Position numbers and translations under genes: made by a program. This document shows positions 53,366 to 64,000 of a DNA stretch of 64,000 nt, in pieces. Position 1 is the stretch's first letter. Each line of letters begins with the position of its first letter. The notes beneath the pieces are model-generated. The model searched no databases. It was not told the DNA's origin and saw only the letters and a list, made by a program, of their open reading frames with translations. Where the stretch lies: positions 34,343,804 through 34,407,803 of the forward strand of contig NC_084888.1 in the NCBI RefSeq assembly GCF_958979055.1. Reading direction: 5' to 3'. The DNA is from Alnus glutinosa (lineage: Eukaryota > Streptophyta > Magnoliopsida > Fagales > Betulaceae).

Positions 53366-54949
53366 GGGCCGCATGGCCAATTAAATGAAATGGACATTCG
53401 GCCATTTCATGACTTAAGGGCCGAATGCCCTACAGTTTTAAAAAAAAAGAATAACGTGAGGCGCACATGCGCCTCACTTTGAGGCAAGAAAAAAAGGAGA
53501 GAACAAGGAGGGAGTTCTCTTAAGTATTTTCATACAAAAATTGCGATCTACGAAGATCTAACGGTTGGATCTTCAATCTTTTTTCGGCAACGTGATCCTT
53601 GTACTTGGATTTACGTTCCCACCTATTGTTTTAAGGTAAAACACTAAACTCATGATTTTATGATTTAGTATGACAGGTGAGGCTTCAATCGGACATATGT
53701 CTATTTTGTTGGCCTTGCTAGGTTATATGGACCAAGCTTTGCACGACTGCTCAATCAACAATACTCGTGGGAAACAACAATTAACCCCCTTAACTAATTC
53801 AATTAATTCCCTACTTACACAAGCAAATACATATTTTGTGAGATTTATTTAATGATTTTGGGTTTGATTTAAGGCTTATAAATGCTTGAAAGTCAACAAA
53901 TTAAGCTTAAATTAATGCCAATTTGTCGGCCATCGATCCCCAAGATCTTTTATATGCTCCTAGGTGGTAGGTAGTGGATGGGAAACTCTTCATTTATTAT
54001 GATTATATTAATTAATGAAAACAAAGAATTACTAATATTTTTTTTAGGCCATACACTAACATGTTTGACATTTCTTATGCTACTATTTGTGAAAGTGACT
54101 CTCACCACCAAACCTTATACCACTATTAATGCCCTTTTTGTTGGTAAACACGACCACCAATTACAATAATGCAAATTTTTTAAGTGAGAAATATTATTTT
54201 GTATTATTTTAGTGTATTCAGTTGACGTGGTGCGTGTTCAATCTATTTATAGTTTTCAATTAAATCATGTCAAAATTCTTAAAATATTTTTTTTTTTAGG
54301 AAAAAAAAATTCTACGATTTAAGTGTTGATTAGAATTTAACGAAATTTGTAAAATTATCCATGCCTGAATCTTTGAATTTCTTTTTAAAAAAATGAACAC
54401 TTCCAATTTCTTTTTTTAATTTCAACCCTCCATTAGAAGTTTTCGTTAAATCATATCAAAATTCTTAAAATACTTCTATATATTCCTTTTAGAAAAAATA
54501 AAAAATTCTACAATTTAGGTGTTGGTAAGAATTTAACTGAATTTGTAAAAATACTCATATATGAATCTTTGATTTTTTTTTTTTAAAAAAACTTTTTTTA
54601 AAATAAAACATTGATTTTTTTTTTAAGAAAAAAAAAAATCATAAATTCGAACGGAGGATTAAACTCTGGAATTATTTTTTTTTTTCATCCGTTTGACTAG
54701 TGACCAGCTAGGTCTATGTCGGTGATACCAAAGAGCAGAGTAAAAGGTTCATTTTCAAGTTTTCCGTGAAAAATAATGCCAAGTGTCAAACAAATGAGGT
54801 TGCTTTTTCTTTAATTCTCCTTTTCAAGTCTCTCGTGTAACTTATAATTAATTTTTTCATGCCTCCCGTCAATTATTTAATTTTCCTTAACAAGCTCTCA
54901 TATTCTAAAATCGTTGCATGAAATATGCGGTAAACTGAAATTAAAAATA

Positions 54950-55122
54950 GAGTAACGATTCACTAACACCTTTTAATACAACTTTTCACCACCTTGTTTA
55001 TGTGGCAAGGTGGTTCCCCACCTTATTTTATTTTTAAAACTTAAAAAGTAGTAGGGGACCACCTTACTACATAAACAATGTAGTGAAAAGTTGTGTTAAA
55101 AGGTGGTAGTGAATTATTACTC
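54950..55122. mobile_element. 173-bp palindromic MITE with 9-bp target duplication
   Basis: Perfect flanking repeats TTAAAAATA lie at 54941-54949 and 55123-55131. The ends GAGTAA/TTACTC are perfectly inverted and arms of about 65 bases follow (CACCTTTTAA..AACTTTTCAC..CCTTGTTTATGT and its inverse). The 9-bp duplication suggests a Mutator-type MITE. Confidence 0.87.
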
Positions 55123-57109
55123 TTAAAAATATATAAGACGTCATAGGTAGCACGTAGGCAGAAGCAACGTGCGTCAAGGCATATGCTGGCTATCCATTCA
55201 TCGATCCATTCTGAATTAATGTCTTTATAATTATTAATTATTAATTATGTAATTGCAGTTGATTATAAAGACATGCATTAATTCTTCATTAATATTTTCA
55301 AAGCTTGCTGAATTTAATTAATTTGTTGAGTATCGATCCTCAAATATTTGCACGCATGGGCGGACCCACGTGTTGGGTTGGGGGAGGACGAATGTCCCCC
55401 CAAATTTTTTAAAAATAACCTTAAATATACCAAAAAATTAATTTTTTCCTCCCAAAATTATATTTTTGTCCCCTTAAAATAATATTTGTGTCCTCTTTTA
55501 ACTTATTTTTTTTTAGTTTTGCCCCATCTTTTAACACAAAATCTAAAATACCCCATTCATTTAATTTCCTTCCATATTCTAGTTGGCTTCTAACTAGAAA
55601 CTCAATTTGGTTTAAGACTCTGAAGATGCGAAAAAATTAAATGGTTTGATTTTTTTAGTGGTTATTCTAAGTGATTTCTAATCAATAATCAATTTTTTGA
55701 GTGATTATTTTGCTAGATTTTTTTTTTTTATTTTTTAGATAAGCTAGTTTGCTAGTTATTTATACCACTGTATGTTTGTGATGCCATGAGATTAAATATA
55801 AGACTACAATGCTTTTATTTAATAACAATATGTGCAAACACAAATCTATGAAGATTTTAAATATCTATATACTTTTGTATTTATGCAAGTCCGTCTCCAC
55901 AATAAAAATAAAAATAAAAAATTGTACACCTGTTTCTGTTTGATCACCAAAAAACTATTTCATATTTCAATTCGAGGAACAATGCACTTCATTTATTCTA
56001 TATTTATTAAAATATTGCTTCCTTAGCTTGCTCTTTAGTAATACATCACCAAGTACTAGCTACTTCAACATGAGCAAAATTTAAAGACCGGAGTTGAACA
56101 ATAATTAATTAATGAAATAAATAAAAATAAATTTATTTGTTGTTTAAAACATATAAATATAACTTATAATTAATGTTTTCACGCCTTCCGTCAATTTATT
56201 TAATTTTCTTTGACAAGTAATTATATTTTAAAATCGATGCATGAAACATACGGTAGGTGTGATTTAAAAAAAGAAAAAAAGAAAAAAAGAAAAGTGGTTG
56301 TAATTGTCTTGACACGTGGCTTTTGAGTTTTGGCTACTAAGATTTTTTTGATAAGTTTGTCGTTAATTTGTTTCCTCTCGACCCTTCCCTCTTCCCCTAG
56401 TTGATGCCTGATGGGTGATATTGGTTTTTTTAGTGCCTATTTGAACCCATGACACGACCAACTCAGATTTTCCACTTGATAAAGAATTTTTGGGTGTCAC
56501 AGTCAGAACTAGTTGGATTTTTATGATACAAAATAAAAAAATAATTAAAAAAAAAAGAAAGAAAAAAGAAGAAGGAGAACTCACTAAACCCTTCAATTTG
56601 TTATGTTTTTGCAATGTCTTTTCAAATTAAGTTTAAATGTTTGCGATGTGAGCGTCGATGTATCAATCACTTTCACTTACCACATTCGTTACGATTTTTT
56701 ATTAAATTATAACGGAAGAAGCAAAAATGACTAAAATATCCTGTTTATAAAAAAGGCGAATATTAATTGCACATGATTTCTATTGTGGTAGCACGTCAAA
56801 TATGATCTGTCAAAATGCAATTTGCACAAAGTTAATTATTTAAATTGATTTTTCAAAAGGATGCGGTAGACAGATTGTGGCTAGGTTTTTTTTCACTCGA
56901 ATTTTGCTATGTTTTTGTGAGGTTTGAAGAGTATTCTTGGCATATTTTGTTATTTTGCTATGTTTTTGACTTCTTACTATGATCAGTTATCAATTATCAA
57001 TTGCCTTTCCAATAAAATTTTTTCAAGAGAATTCCTAAGTTATATATATAGTTGATCCTGATTTTCTTAAGTTAATGTTACTTTTTTAAAATTAAAAAAA
57101 AAAAATCAC

Positions 57110-57420
57110 AAAATGGCATAAGGGCATGACCAATTGTGGCTACTCTACTTGAGCGTTGCCATAGTAGTACCTACTCGCTGAGAATTGCTCAAGAGGGGCT
57201 TAGACGGCGAAGAACCGCATGCATTCCCTTAAGACCAATTGAGTCATATAGCTTGACCCAGCCTCACCAGAGCATCAACGGAACCCAAGATAACTAACAT
57301 TAATCAAGATAAATGATTTCTATTACGAGATTCAAACTCACTCCCTAATGCTTATCAAACCTCATGAAAATTTTCTTGAGACCACTAAACCACCGTCACT
57401 GGTGGTGAAGTTAGTGTTAC
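57110..57420 (-). mobile_element. tRNA-like SINE, copy in block C
   Basis: Equivalent of 47045-47350, with the same box-like sequences (minus strand GGTTTAGTGGTCTC and GAGTTTGAATCTC) and the same neighbouring sequence. Confidence 0.5.
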
Positions 57421-57764
57421 TTAGCTCATATCCTTATACCTTCCATTGCGTTAGATATGACACAAGATACTATGCTGCGCCACATAATTTTGTGTAAGAA
57501 ACAAGCATGAAAGATGCTGAGAAGTTCTGCTTTGGTTGCTTGACCAAGAACAGAGTAGTTGTTCTTATATTTATAACCATAGGAGCTAAGAACTCTTTAC
57601 AATGAGTGCAGAAACTAAAGAAACACGAGGAAAGTTTTTACATATTGTGATCGATACACGTAAATACAAAGAAAGAAAGTGAGATCGAAAACTTAAAGCT
57701 GGTAATCTTTCACACAAAACATTGGTATCTGTGTCAGCATAAAACATGGAGGGAAGGGCTGCTG

Positions 57765-60540
57765 TTATGCGCTCTCATTCATAGGAGATAAAGTATGGGC
57801 ACTTGGTAGAACCTCATCGCTGTTGGATTTGGTAAGGTACTGATCATCCTTGCTCTTGCCCCACAAAACCAGATATAGGCCAACTACAATGATAACCGCT
57901 CCAATAACCCTGATAATATATACTTCAGTTATTCCCATGACTCCAAAACTTTTTCTTACAATTTTCCTTTAATTAAGAAAAAGAATGAGCAAGATATATA
58001 ATTCAAAGAAATAAATATTAATTATATTGTTAAGAAAATTAAATTATCTGTGGGTGTAGAAGTTGTAGAGAGAATTGAAGCTAGGTTGAATGCGCACATT
58101 CCCAAGTACATGTTCTCGTTGAGCATGAAGGAGGCCATGATTGCAACCAGAATCATGGTTAGGGGTCTAAAAGCAGTAACGAAAACAGGTCCCCTATCCT
58201 TCATTATCACTCCTTGAAGGTAATAAGTTATCCCTGTAGATATTACGCCCTGCACATATAAAACTTCACTTTTGAGTTTCTAATGTAATTCTAAGACTAG
58301 TTATATAGCCCCACAACATGCTTAATTATAGTGTTAATTAATATACTTAATTAATTAATTAGTATTAAAATTATACTACTATCTTGAAAGTCACCATTAT
58401 CAATTTGAAAGTGACTACAGGAGCCCAGTAAGAGAGCTATTGTACTTGTTTTGCTTGCTGGAAAAGGTCATCTTTGAGGCGCGCAGCTTTGGATCCCCAA
58501 GAACTCTTCTCTTGCTTATGTGGAGATTATAAACGTGGCGAAATAGGATTGGACCACTAGGTTTATTATTTTTTTTTTTTATTTTTTATTTTTTTACACA
58601 TGGCAAATGGCCAACAACTAAGATAAGTAAACAGAATGATTGATTTTATATTATGAGAAAGCCCAAAGATTAATTTTATCACCTTTGAAAACCTAAAAAC
58701 GGATTCAATATACACCGAAAACACAAGAACTGATTCTCTTGCTTATGTGGAGATAATACACGTGGCGAAATAGGATTGAACCACTTTGTTTTTTTTTTTT
58801 TATACTTGTGGCAAATGGTCCACTAACATAAGTAGACACTATGACAGAATAATTGGTTTTATACTGTGAAAAAGCTCAAAAATTACTTTTATCACTTTTG
58901 AAAACCCGAGAACTGATTCAATATACACTAAAAACACAAGGACCAATTTTATATTTAACCTTAAAATTTATCGTCATAATTCTTGTGAACTTTACTAATT
59001 TATCAGCATAATTAATATTACTTAGATTGTCCGGTATGTACACCTTTGTGATGATCAATCGTGAAGGCCTTGCGACCCACTCCTCTCATAGGTCGCATAG
59101 ACGGCCTTCACGAGGGGATCGTAGGACCTCTGCAACCTCCAATACCCTTCTTCGAGTTTGCAGAAAGTAACTTCATAAACGTGCAAAATCGGCCTGTATA
59201 GTTTTATACAAAAAAAAAAAAACAAAAAACAAAAAAGAAAGTACAACTAAATTTCGAAATCCTTACACCGTATACAGCAGCTAAGAGCATGGCATCCAAG
59301 TGTATCGCCCAGGCCTTCGGGTTGCCCCATTCCATGACAAGTGCCAGTATACTGTTTTGGACTGTGCCCATCAAGCATATCCAAAGAGTTAGAGAAAGCT
59401 CTGCAGGGTATGATTTCAGCGTAATTGCCTACAAAAGAGCATCTACGTCTTATTAACCAACGTGCATAATTTACAACGAAATGATTTAATGTTATCGTTA
59501 TATCCGTAAAAATGATGCCACGTAACAAATACGTTGTCACGTCATTCACAAAATTGAATGCTTATTCGAGTGCACTTACTTGAAGAATGATGAAAGCAGA
59601 CCAGCAAACACAACCTGCTAAGATCATGAGAGCACCCTTGATGGGATCTTGCTGATTTGCTGGACCCCTAGATTCCTGTTGGCCATTCCCATTCGTCCAT
59701 GGCAAATTCAACATGGCTCCTTTAACAAGAGTCATAACCATTGCTCCCCCTAGCGCGACTATAGTCCCCAGTACCTTTGCCTGGCTATGTATTCTTCTAG
59801 ACACCTTCTCAAGCCTACAAAAGCACTCACAAATCAAATCTGAAGCACCCCACATTGTGACATCGTTTCAACAGTAAAACGACACTAACAAAAACATCAA
59901 TAAATTGTCTTTTTTTGTAATATATTAAGCATATATACATGTACGCAAGCAATAACTATTGAGTTACCTACAAATCCAAGCCATTAAAAATGCCATGGCA
60001 GGAAGAACATTGCACAAGGCAGCTGTAAAAGTTGCCGTTGTATACTTCATCCCAGTATAGTACAAGTTCTGGTCAATTACAGGCCTGAATAGGAGAAAAT
60101 AAAAGCTAATTAAATGTTTGTTTGAAGCTTAAGACGAAAAGCTGTTTGCTTAATGGTGAAGATTCTTACTCCAATAAGCCGAGCAACACAATCTTAGCAA
60201 AGAGAGAGAAGGTCAACTTTGGCCTTATTTTCCTGTTAAAGAGTAGTAAATCAACGTTTAACATCGATCAAAGCCAAGAACTCATGACACATGCACGTAT
60301 AAACAATAAGAAGGGGAGAGAGAGAGAGAGAGAGAGAGACCTATCAAAGACAAGAGCGAAAGGAGCAATGACAGCAGTGGCAACAGCATACCGGTAGACT
60401 ATCAATACATGTTGGCTCATCCCCTGGTCCAGAGTAAATTTACAAATTATGGTCATCCCTGCGGAAGCAATCTGCAAAACAATGACTACAAAAAATGGCT
60501 TCACCCGGTTATACAATTGAGCCACGGACTCCATAGACAT
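57765..60540 (-). CDS. WAT1-related EamA transporter, copy C (357 aa, seven exons)
   Basis: Exons (minus strand, 5' to 3'): 60540-60341, 60232-60170, 60084-59968, 59814-59580, 59428-59267, 58249-58098, 57909-57765. Exon lengths equal those of copy B and the frame is intact. By eye it differs from B at about seven residues (W12R, G25A, H63L, a Ser-to-Gly before LLE, Thr-to-Lys in GMTYTT, Leu-to-Ile in RRLHSQ, Arg-to-Ser near the C-terminus) and at about seven silent sites. Both EamA domains are complete, so it should be a working transporter; the substrate is unknown. Promoter and TATA box are as in B. Both copies end in a short polar tail (...PMNE(R/S)A). Confidence 0.93.
58501..58955. repeat. 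Two tandem repeats in WAT1-C intron 5
   Basis: The same unit as at 48449-49112, but two copies (starting at about 58510 and 58740) rather than three. Confidence 0.75.
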
Positions 60541-60597
60541 GTTACGTTTGATTCTAGCTCCTTTCTCTCAATTGCATGCGAACAGCGCGCCTCTGAA

Positions 60598-60607
60598 CTT
60601 TATATAG
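60598..60607 (-). promoter_or_regulatory. TATA box of WAT1 copy C
   Basis: CTATATAAAG on the minus strand, about 60 bases upstream of the start codon. Confidence 0.65.
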
Positions 60608-62025
60608 ATGAGTTTCTTTTTTTCTTTTTTTCTCTCTTTTTTCTTTTTTGGTTCGTTTTCTTATTTTTTGGTTCGTTTTCTTAGTCTCTACCTGGGACGG
60701 GGGGTAATAGGCTTTGCCCCCCCCCCCCCTAAGAAAGAAAGAAAAAATTAAGGTAAAAAAAATAAAATTTATACGGTTTTTTATTTGTTTATTTATTTTT
60801 TGGCCTATTAGCCTATTGGAAGAAACTTTTTTGCCCTTCGCTTTTATCATTTTTTTAACTGGTTTCATCTCATCTGGAATGATAGTTTCATTATCAAAAC
60901 TTTCTCCTTTAGTATTTCGTAGGTAGCAAGGGACATATCTGAAAAAGGTAACAATGAAATTTAGAAGCTAGCTTTGCCAAGTTGTAGAGGTTTTGTTCAA
61001 ATTAAATAAAAGGAGTTTAATAAAGCAGTGCATTGAAAGAGGGCAGGTGTGGACTCAAAAAGTCACATGCTTGGCAAAACTCGGTTTTCTAAAGATGCTT
61101 GACAAAGATAACGTAAAATGGATATTCATTTCATTTGTTTTGTGTTATGTTTAACAGAATGTGTTTTGTGTAGAATATAGTATGTTTGTATAACAGTTAG
61201 TGGGCTATATGGTGTTAGTTATAGTGGGATGTTTTAACAAAAGGAACAAGAAAATGTTAGCTATGGTGTTAGTTATAGTGGGATGTTTTAACAAAAGGAA
61301 CAAGAAAATGTTAGCTTTAAGATCCATGTTATCCAGGTAAAGCATTGCGAGAACGCCGAGAATCACACAATTCATCCAACTAAAAATATTTCTCAATTTT
61401 AGTACAGAAATTGAGACTTTTTTTTTTTAGCAGTTGTCTCTATTTTTTTTTAAAAAAAAAAAAAATTCTTTTCAATTTTTCTTATTGATTTTTAATTTGA
61501 GGAGAATAATAAAAATATAAAATCTGGGTTAGGCTTTATATATATATATACTTTTAACTCCTACTTAAAAAAATAAAAAATAAAAAAAATTATTTAGCCC
61601 CCTCATTAAAATGTGTCTCCGTACCCTCAACACTAGTCTTCCTTTTAGAGTCTGGGACCCCATGATGAGTAAATTGAAATAGAACACCAGCAATATTTTC
61701 GAAATACAATATATTAAGCACTATATATTATATCATTGCTGACGAAGGAGGCCAGAGAGAGAGTCAGCCCACCAAGGAAACATGTCCAAAATGCGGGCCG
61801 GTGGGATTTGCATTAACGGAATTATAAGTTTATTTTTTTAATAATGTTTCCTTTAAGAAAACCATGTTTTCCATGCGCGTGTGCGTACGTGTATGCGTAG
61901 GTTTAATTGATTAGTGAACAACCAAATTCCTGACACGAGTCATCACTATATATGTTTGTTGTCGAAAATAGTACTCCTCAAATTTACATTATGTCGCTCC
62001 TGCCTCCACCTTAAAATAACATAAT

Positions 62026-64000
62026 TATAAAGTAATGAGAGCCCTTTTTATACGGTAATGACAAAAAAGAGTGGGTTTATGCCCACCAATAATCACTTGA
62101 CACGTCGACTAAAAGCATAAAAAATGAAATTTTGGTGAAGTATCTGATCCTCTCTCACAAATTAACTCCCATTCTGAAGTACCCTACGTTCCAAAAAAAA
62201 AAACGACCGCCCAAATCACGTCCGCCCATCCGCCCCAAAGAGTTGCAATCGCCCCTGTTCCCTCTCCTTCTTAAACAGATTTTTCCAGTCCTGTTTGACC
62301 GGATTAAGCTTTGTCTTCATCACCTTTTCCTCCTCCTTTCTAATTCCACAATCACCACGCCTTTTCTGTATTCATAACGTCTTTCCTTTTTCTGCGTCAT
62401 CCCTTACCTCTTGAATTTGTTTCGCTTCAACTGAAATGATTGCACACTCCCCACACACAAAACCTTCGTTTGACTGACCTACAATCAGAGGCAAAAACTC
62501 ATACTTGTGTTAACAACAGAGCCTACAATAACAGCAGATTGGTTGAGCCATTTCATCATACACCTTGTGTGCATATTTGCATTTTTGTTTCCTTTATATT
62601 ATACAAAAAAAAATTGTTTCCTTTAGATTATACAACAGATCCTCCCATAATCAGGACCGAAGAATGAATTAATAGAAGAAAACAAAAAAACACAAAAATC
62701 CAACTATCACCAATAAAACCCAAATAATAATCTAGTTGGGCATCAATGGAACCCATCTTCACCATTTTCATGACCATCAGCATTTTGTGGTGGAACAAGA
62801 TAGACACAGAGAGAGGACCCTGAAGTTGACTCTGAGAATCATATGTGAGTCAATTGTGAATGTGGGGAAACTAATCAGAGAAAGACGGAGAGAACACAGA
62901 CAGAGAAAGAGACGGAGTGGGCGGCATGAGCGTGGGAGGCGGCGTGGGTGATAAGAGCTTAAAAATGCATATTTTCTCTATTAAAATAAGCATTATCATA
63001 CTACGTTTTATCATAATTCTTGCATTTTATATTTAATTGGGGAATATTGTTTAATTATTAAAGTTGAGCTTAAATTGGTATTAATGTAATGAATTGTTAT
63101 TTTGTAGAAGACTAAAAGGAGAAAGACGCGTGGACGACCAAAGAAATAAAGAATAAATTCGTGGGGTCCACGTAGAAGAAAACAAAACATGGAAAATAAG
63201 AAAAACATCTTTTCATAACAAGGCAATTGATTTTCTTTCCTTACTTAGCAGATTTATGGGGACCTAACTCACACATATTTCCTACCATGAAAGGATCAGC
63301 ACCTAATCAGCTCTTTCCATGCATAACTCACCAACACATGTATGGAGGCATGAAAAAGTCATGCGCTGCATTAATTGTTGAGATACGTGATTTGTTTTCC
63401 ATGAAGAGCCAAACTTGCAATAATTCTTAAACAAGGAAAGAATCAAGAAAGCATGTGTGTGGCATCGAAAGACCTAGCAAATTAGTCTATATATATATCA
63501 TGCTTTGCTTGTGCTAAAAAGGGGGGAGCGAGAGGAGAAGCCAGAGGAGAGGAGAAATAGAGAAGGGGGTAGTTATGGATGCTCTTAACTGGTTTTGTTG
63601 TTTGTTATTTTTTATTTTCATAAACATAAGTGGTTAAATCTCTAGCTAACGTTAGGGGTGAAGCCTAGTATTTTTATTATGTATTATTGAGACTATGTTA
63701 TTCGTTCTTCATAGATTAATGATTAAATTTGGGGATGATTTTTATTTGAGAGTAATTTAATGAAACAACTTTATTTTGATTCATTATGATTTTTGTTTAT
63801 ATCAAATGCTTACTTTGTTTGATTTAATATGATTCAAAAATATATTGAATGTTTAATTTATTGTGTCATGTTTATAAAATCAAATTCTCAATCAACCCAT
63901 GTTTAATATATTTTATATTTACTTTGCACTTAATTGTTTTATTTTTCGATTAGGAGAGTTGATTCTTTACCTAGTTGAGTTAAAAATATATGTCTTAAGA
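62026..64000. other. Intergenic, no gene recognised
   Basis: The stretch 62130-62400 is C-rich and leader-like, and 62740-62950 is GA-rich; frames there are short and of biased composition. A GA-rich segment at 63520-63570 follows an AT-rich stretch with TATATATA (63488-63499), which could be a promoter/leader of a gene beyond or of a non-coding RNA, but this is speculation. Confidence 0.4.

Larger units (their letters stand above)
52757..56778. other. Spacer between duplicated blocks
   Basis: This 4-kb stretch occurs once. Besides the two MITEs listed it has an (AT)n tract (about 53309-53360), a GTGAGGCGCA/TGCGCCTCAC inverted pair (53456-53477), and at about 55355-55400 a fragment resembling the left end of the hAT-type MITE (GGGCGGACCCA). 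Small open frames at 53670-54170 are not protein-like. Confidence 0.5.
56779..62025. repeat. Duplicated block, copy C (contains WAT1-C)
   Basis: The partner of 46655-52756. Block C lacks the MITE and one intron repeat, but has its own small changes: a 54-56-base direct duplication (61205-61314), and an extra segment of about 55 bases near 61930-61980 before the end of homology. Confidence 0.93.

Noticed and set aside
53670..54169. Two frames of 60-63 codons in the spacer between WAT1 blocks
   Set aside because: Short, no start context or domain, and no sign of conservation within the window.
62130..62951. Short + strand frames near the right end
   Set aside because: Pro/Ser- or Arg-rich biased composition from C-rich and GA-rich DNA, with no recognisable domain.

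Overview
This is a plant nuclear window, almost certainly from a eudicot. The evidence is GT-AG introns, AT-rich intergenic DNA full of (AT)n and (CT)n microsatellites, plant-only gene families (ALP1, ZAT-type C2H2, WAT1, TDBD) and nested plant transposons. The protein sequences feel like a woody species, possibly Fagales, but that is recall and not shown by the sequence.

Layout. 1-3.1 kb: the last exon(s) of an ALP1-like gene (domesticated PIF/Harbinger nuclease, + strand); its first exon is not visible. 4.3-4.55 kb: a two-exon gene for a 54-residue single-span membrane protein (+). 5-16 kb: intergenic, with a LINE remnant, a palindromic TIR element, two GC-rich retroelement-like fragments and several microsatellites. 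16.0-16.5 kb: an intronless ZAT11/12-like C2H2 zinc-finger repressor (-). 17-22 kb: MITEs, including a nested pair and a 599-bp Mutator-type MITE with a 9-bp target duplication. 22.4-26.4 kb: a complete, young LTR element that carries only gag (-), with perfect 5-bp target duplication, 489-bp LTRs differing at 3 positions, and about 1 kb of tandem hairpin repeats between gag and the 3' LTR. 27.9-40.5 kb: a TDBD (Tify-domain-binding) gene (+) whose start codon appears to sit alone at the end of a small exon, followed by an intron of about 10 kb that has trapped at least eight LINE-type insertions, several only 28-44 bp long with intact target duplications. 41.6 kb: a 99-bp tRNA-type SINE. 42.2-60.5 kb: three WAT1/EamA transporter genes in tandem (-). 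The second and third lie in a recent duplication (46.65-52.76 kb and 56.78-62.03 kb) and encode 357-residue proteins differing at about seven positions. The rest is intergenic, with a hAT-type and a Mutator-type MITE.

The genes do not form a pathway. The likely functional roles are chromatin (ALP1), stress-type transcription repression (ZAT), TIFY/repressor-linked regulation (TDBD protein), small-molecule/auxin-type transport (WAT1 cluster) and an organelle-type small membrane protein. No tRNA, rRNA, CRISPR array, or recognisable microRNA was found. The most unusual items are the gag-only element with its hairpin array, the micro-LINE insertions inside one intron, and the duplicated WAT1 block in which one copy carries a MITE and the other preserves the empty site. 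Exon boundaries were assigned by eye from splice signals, reading frame and family resemblance.
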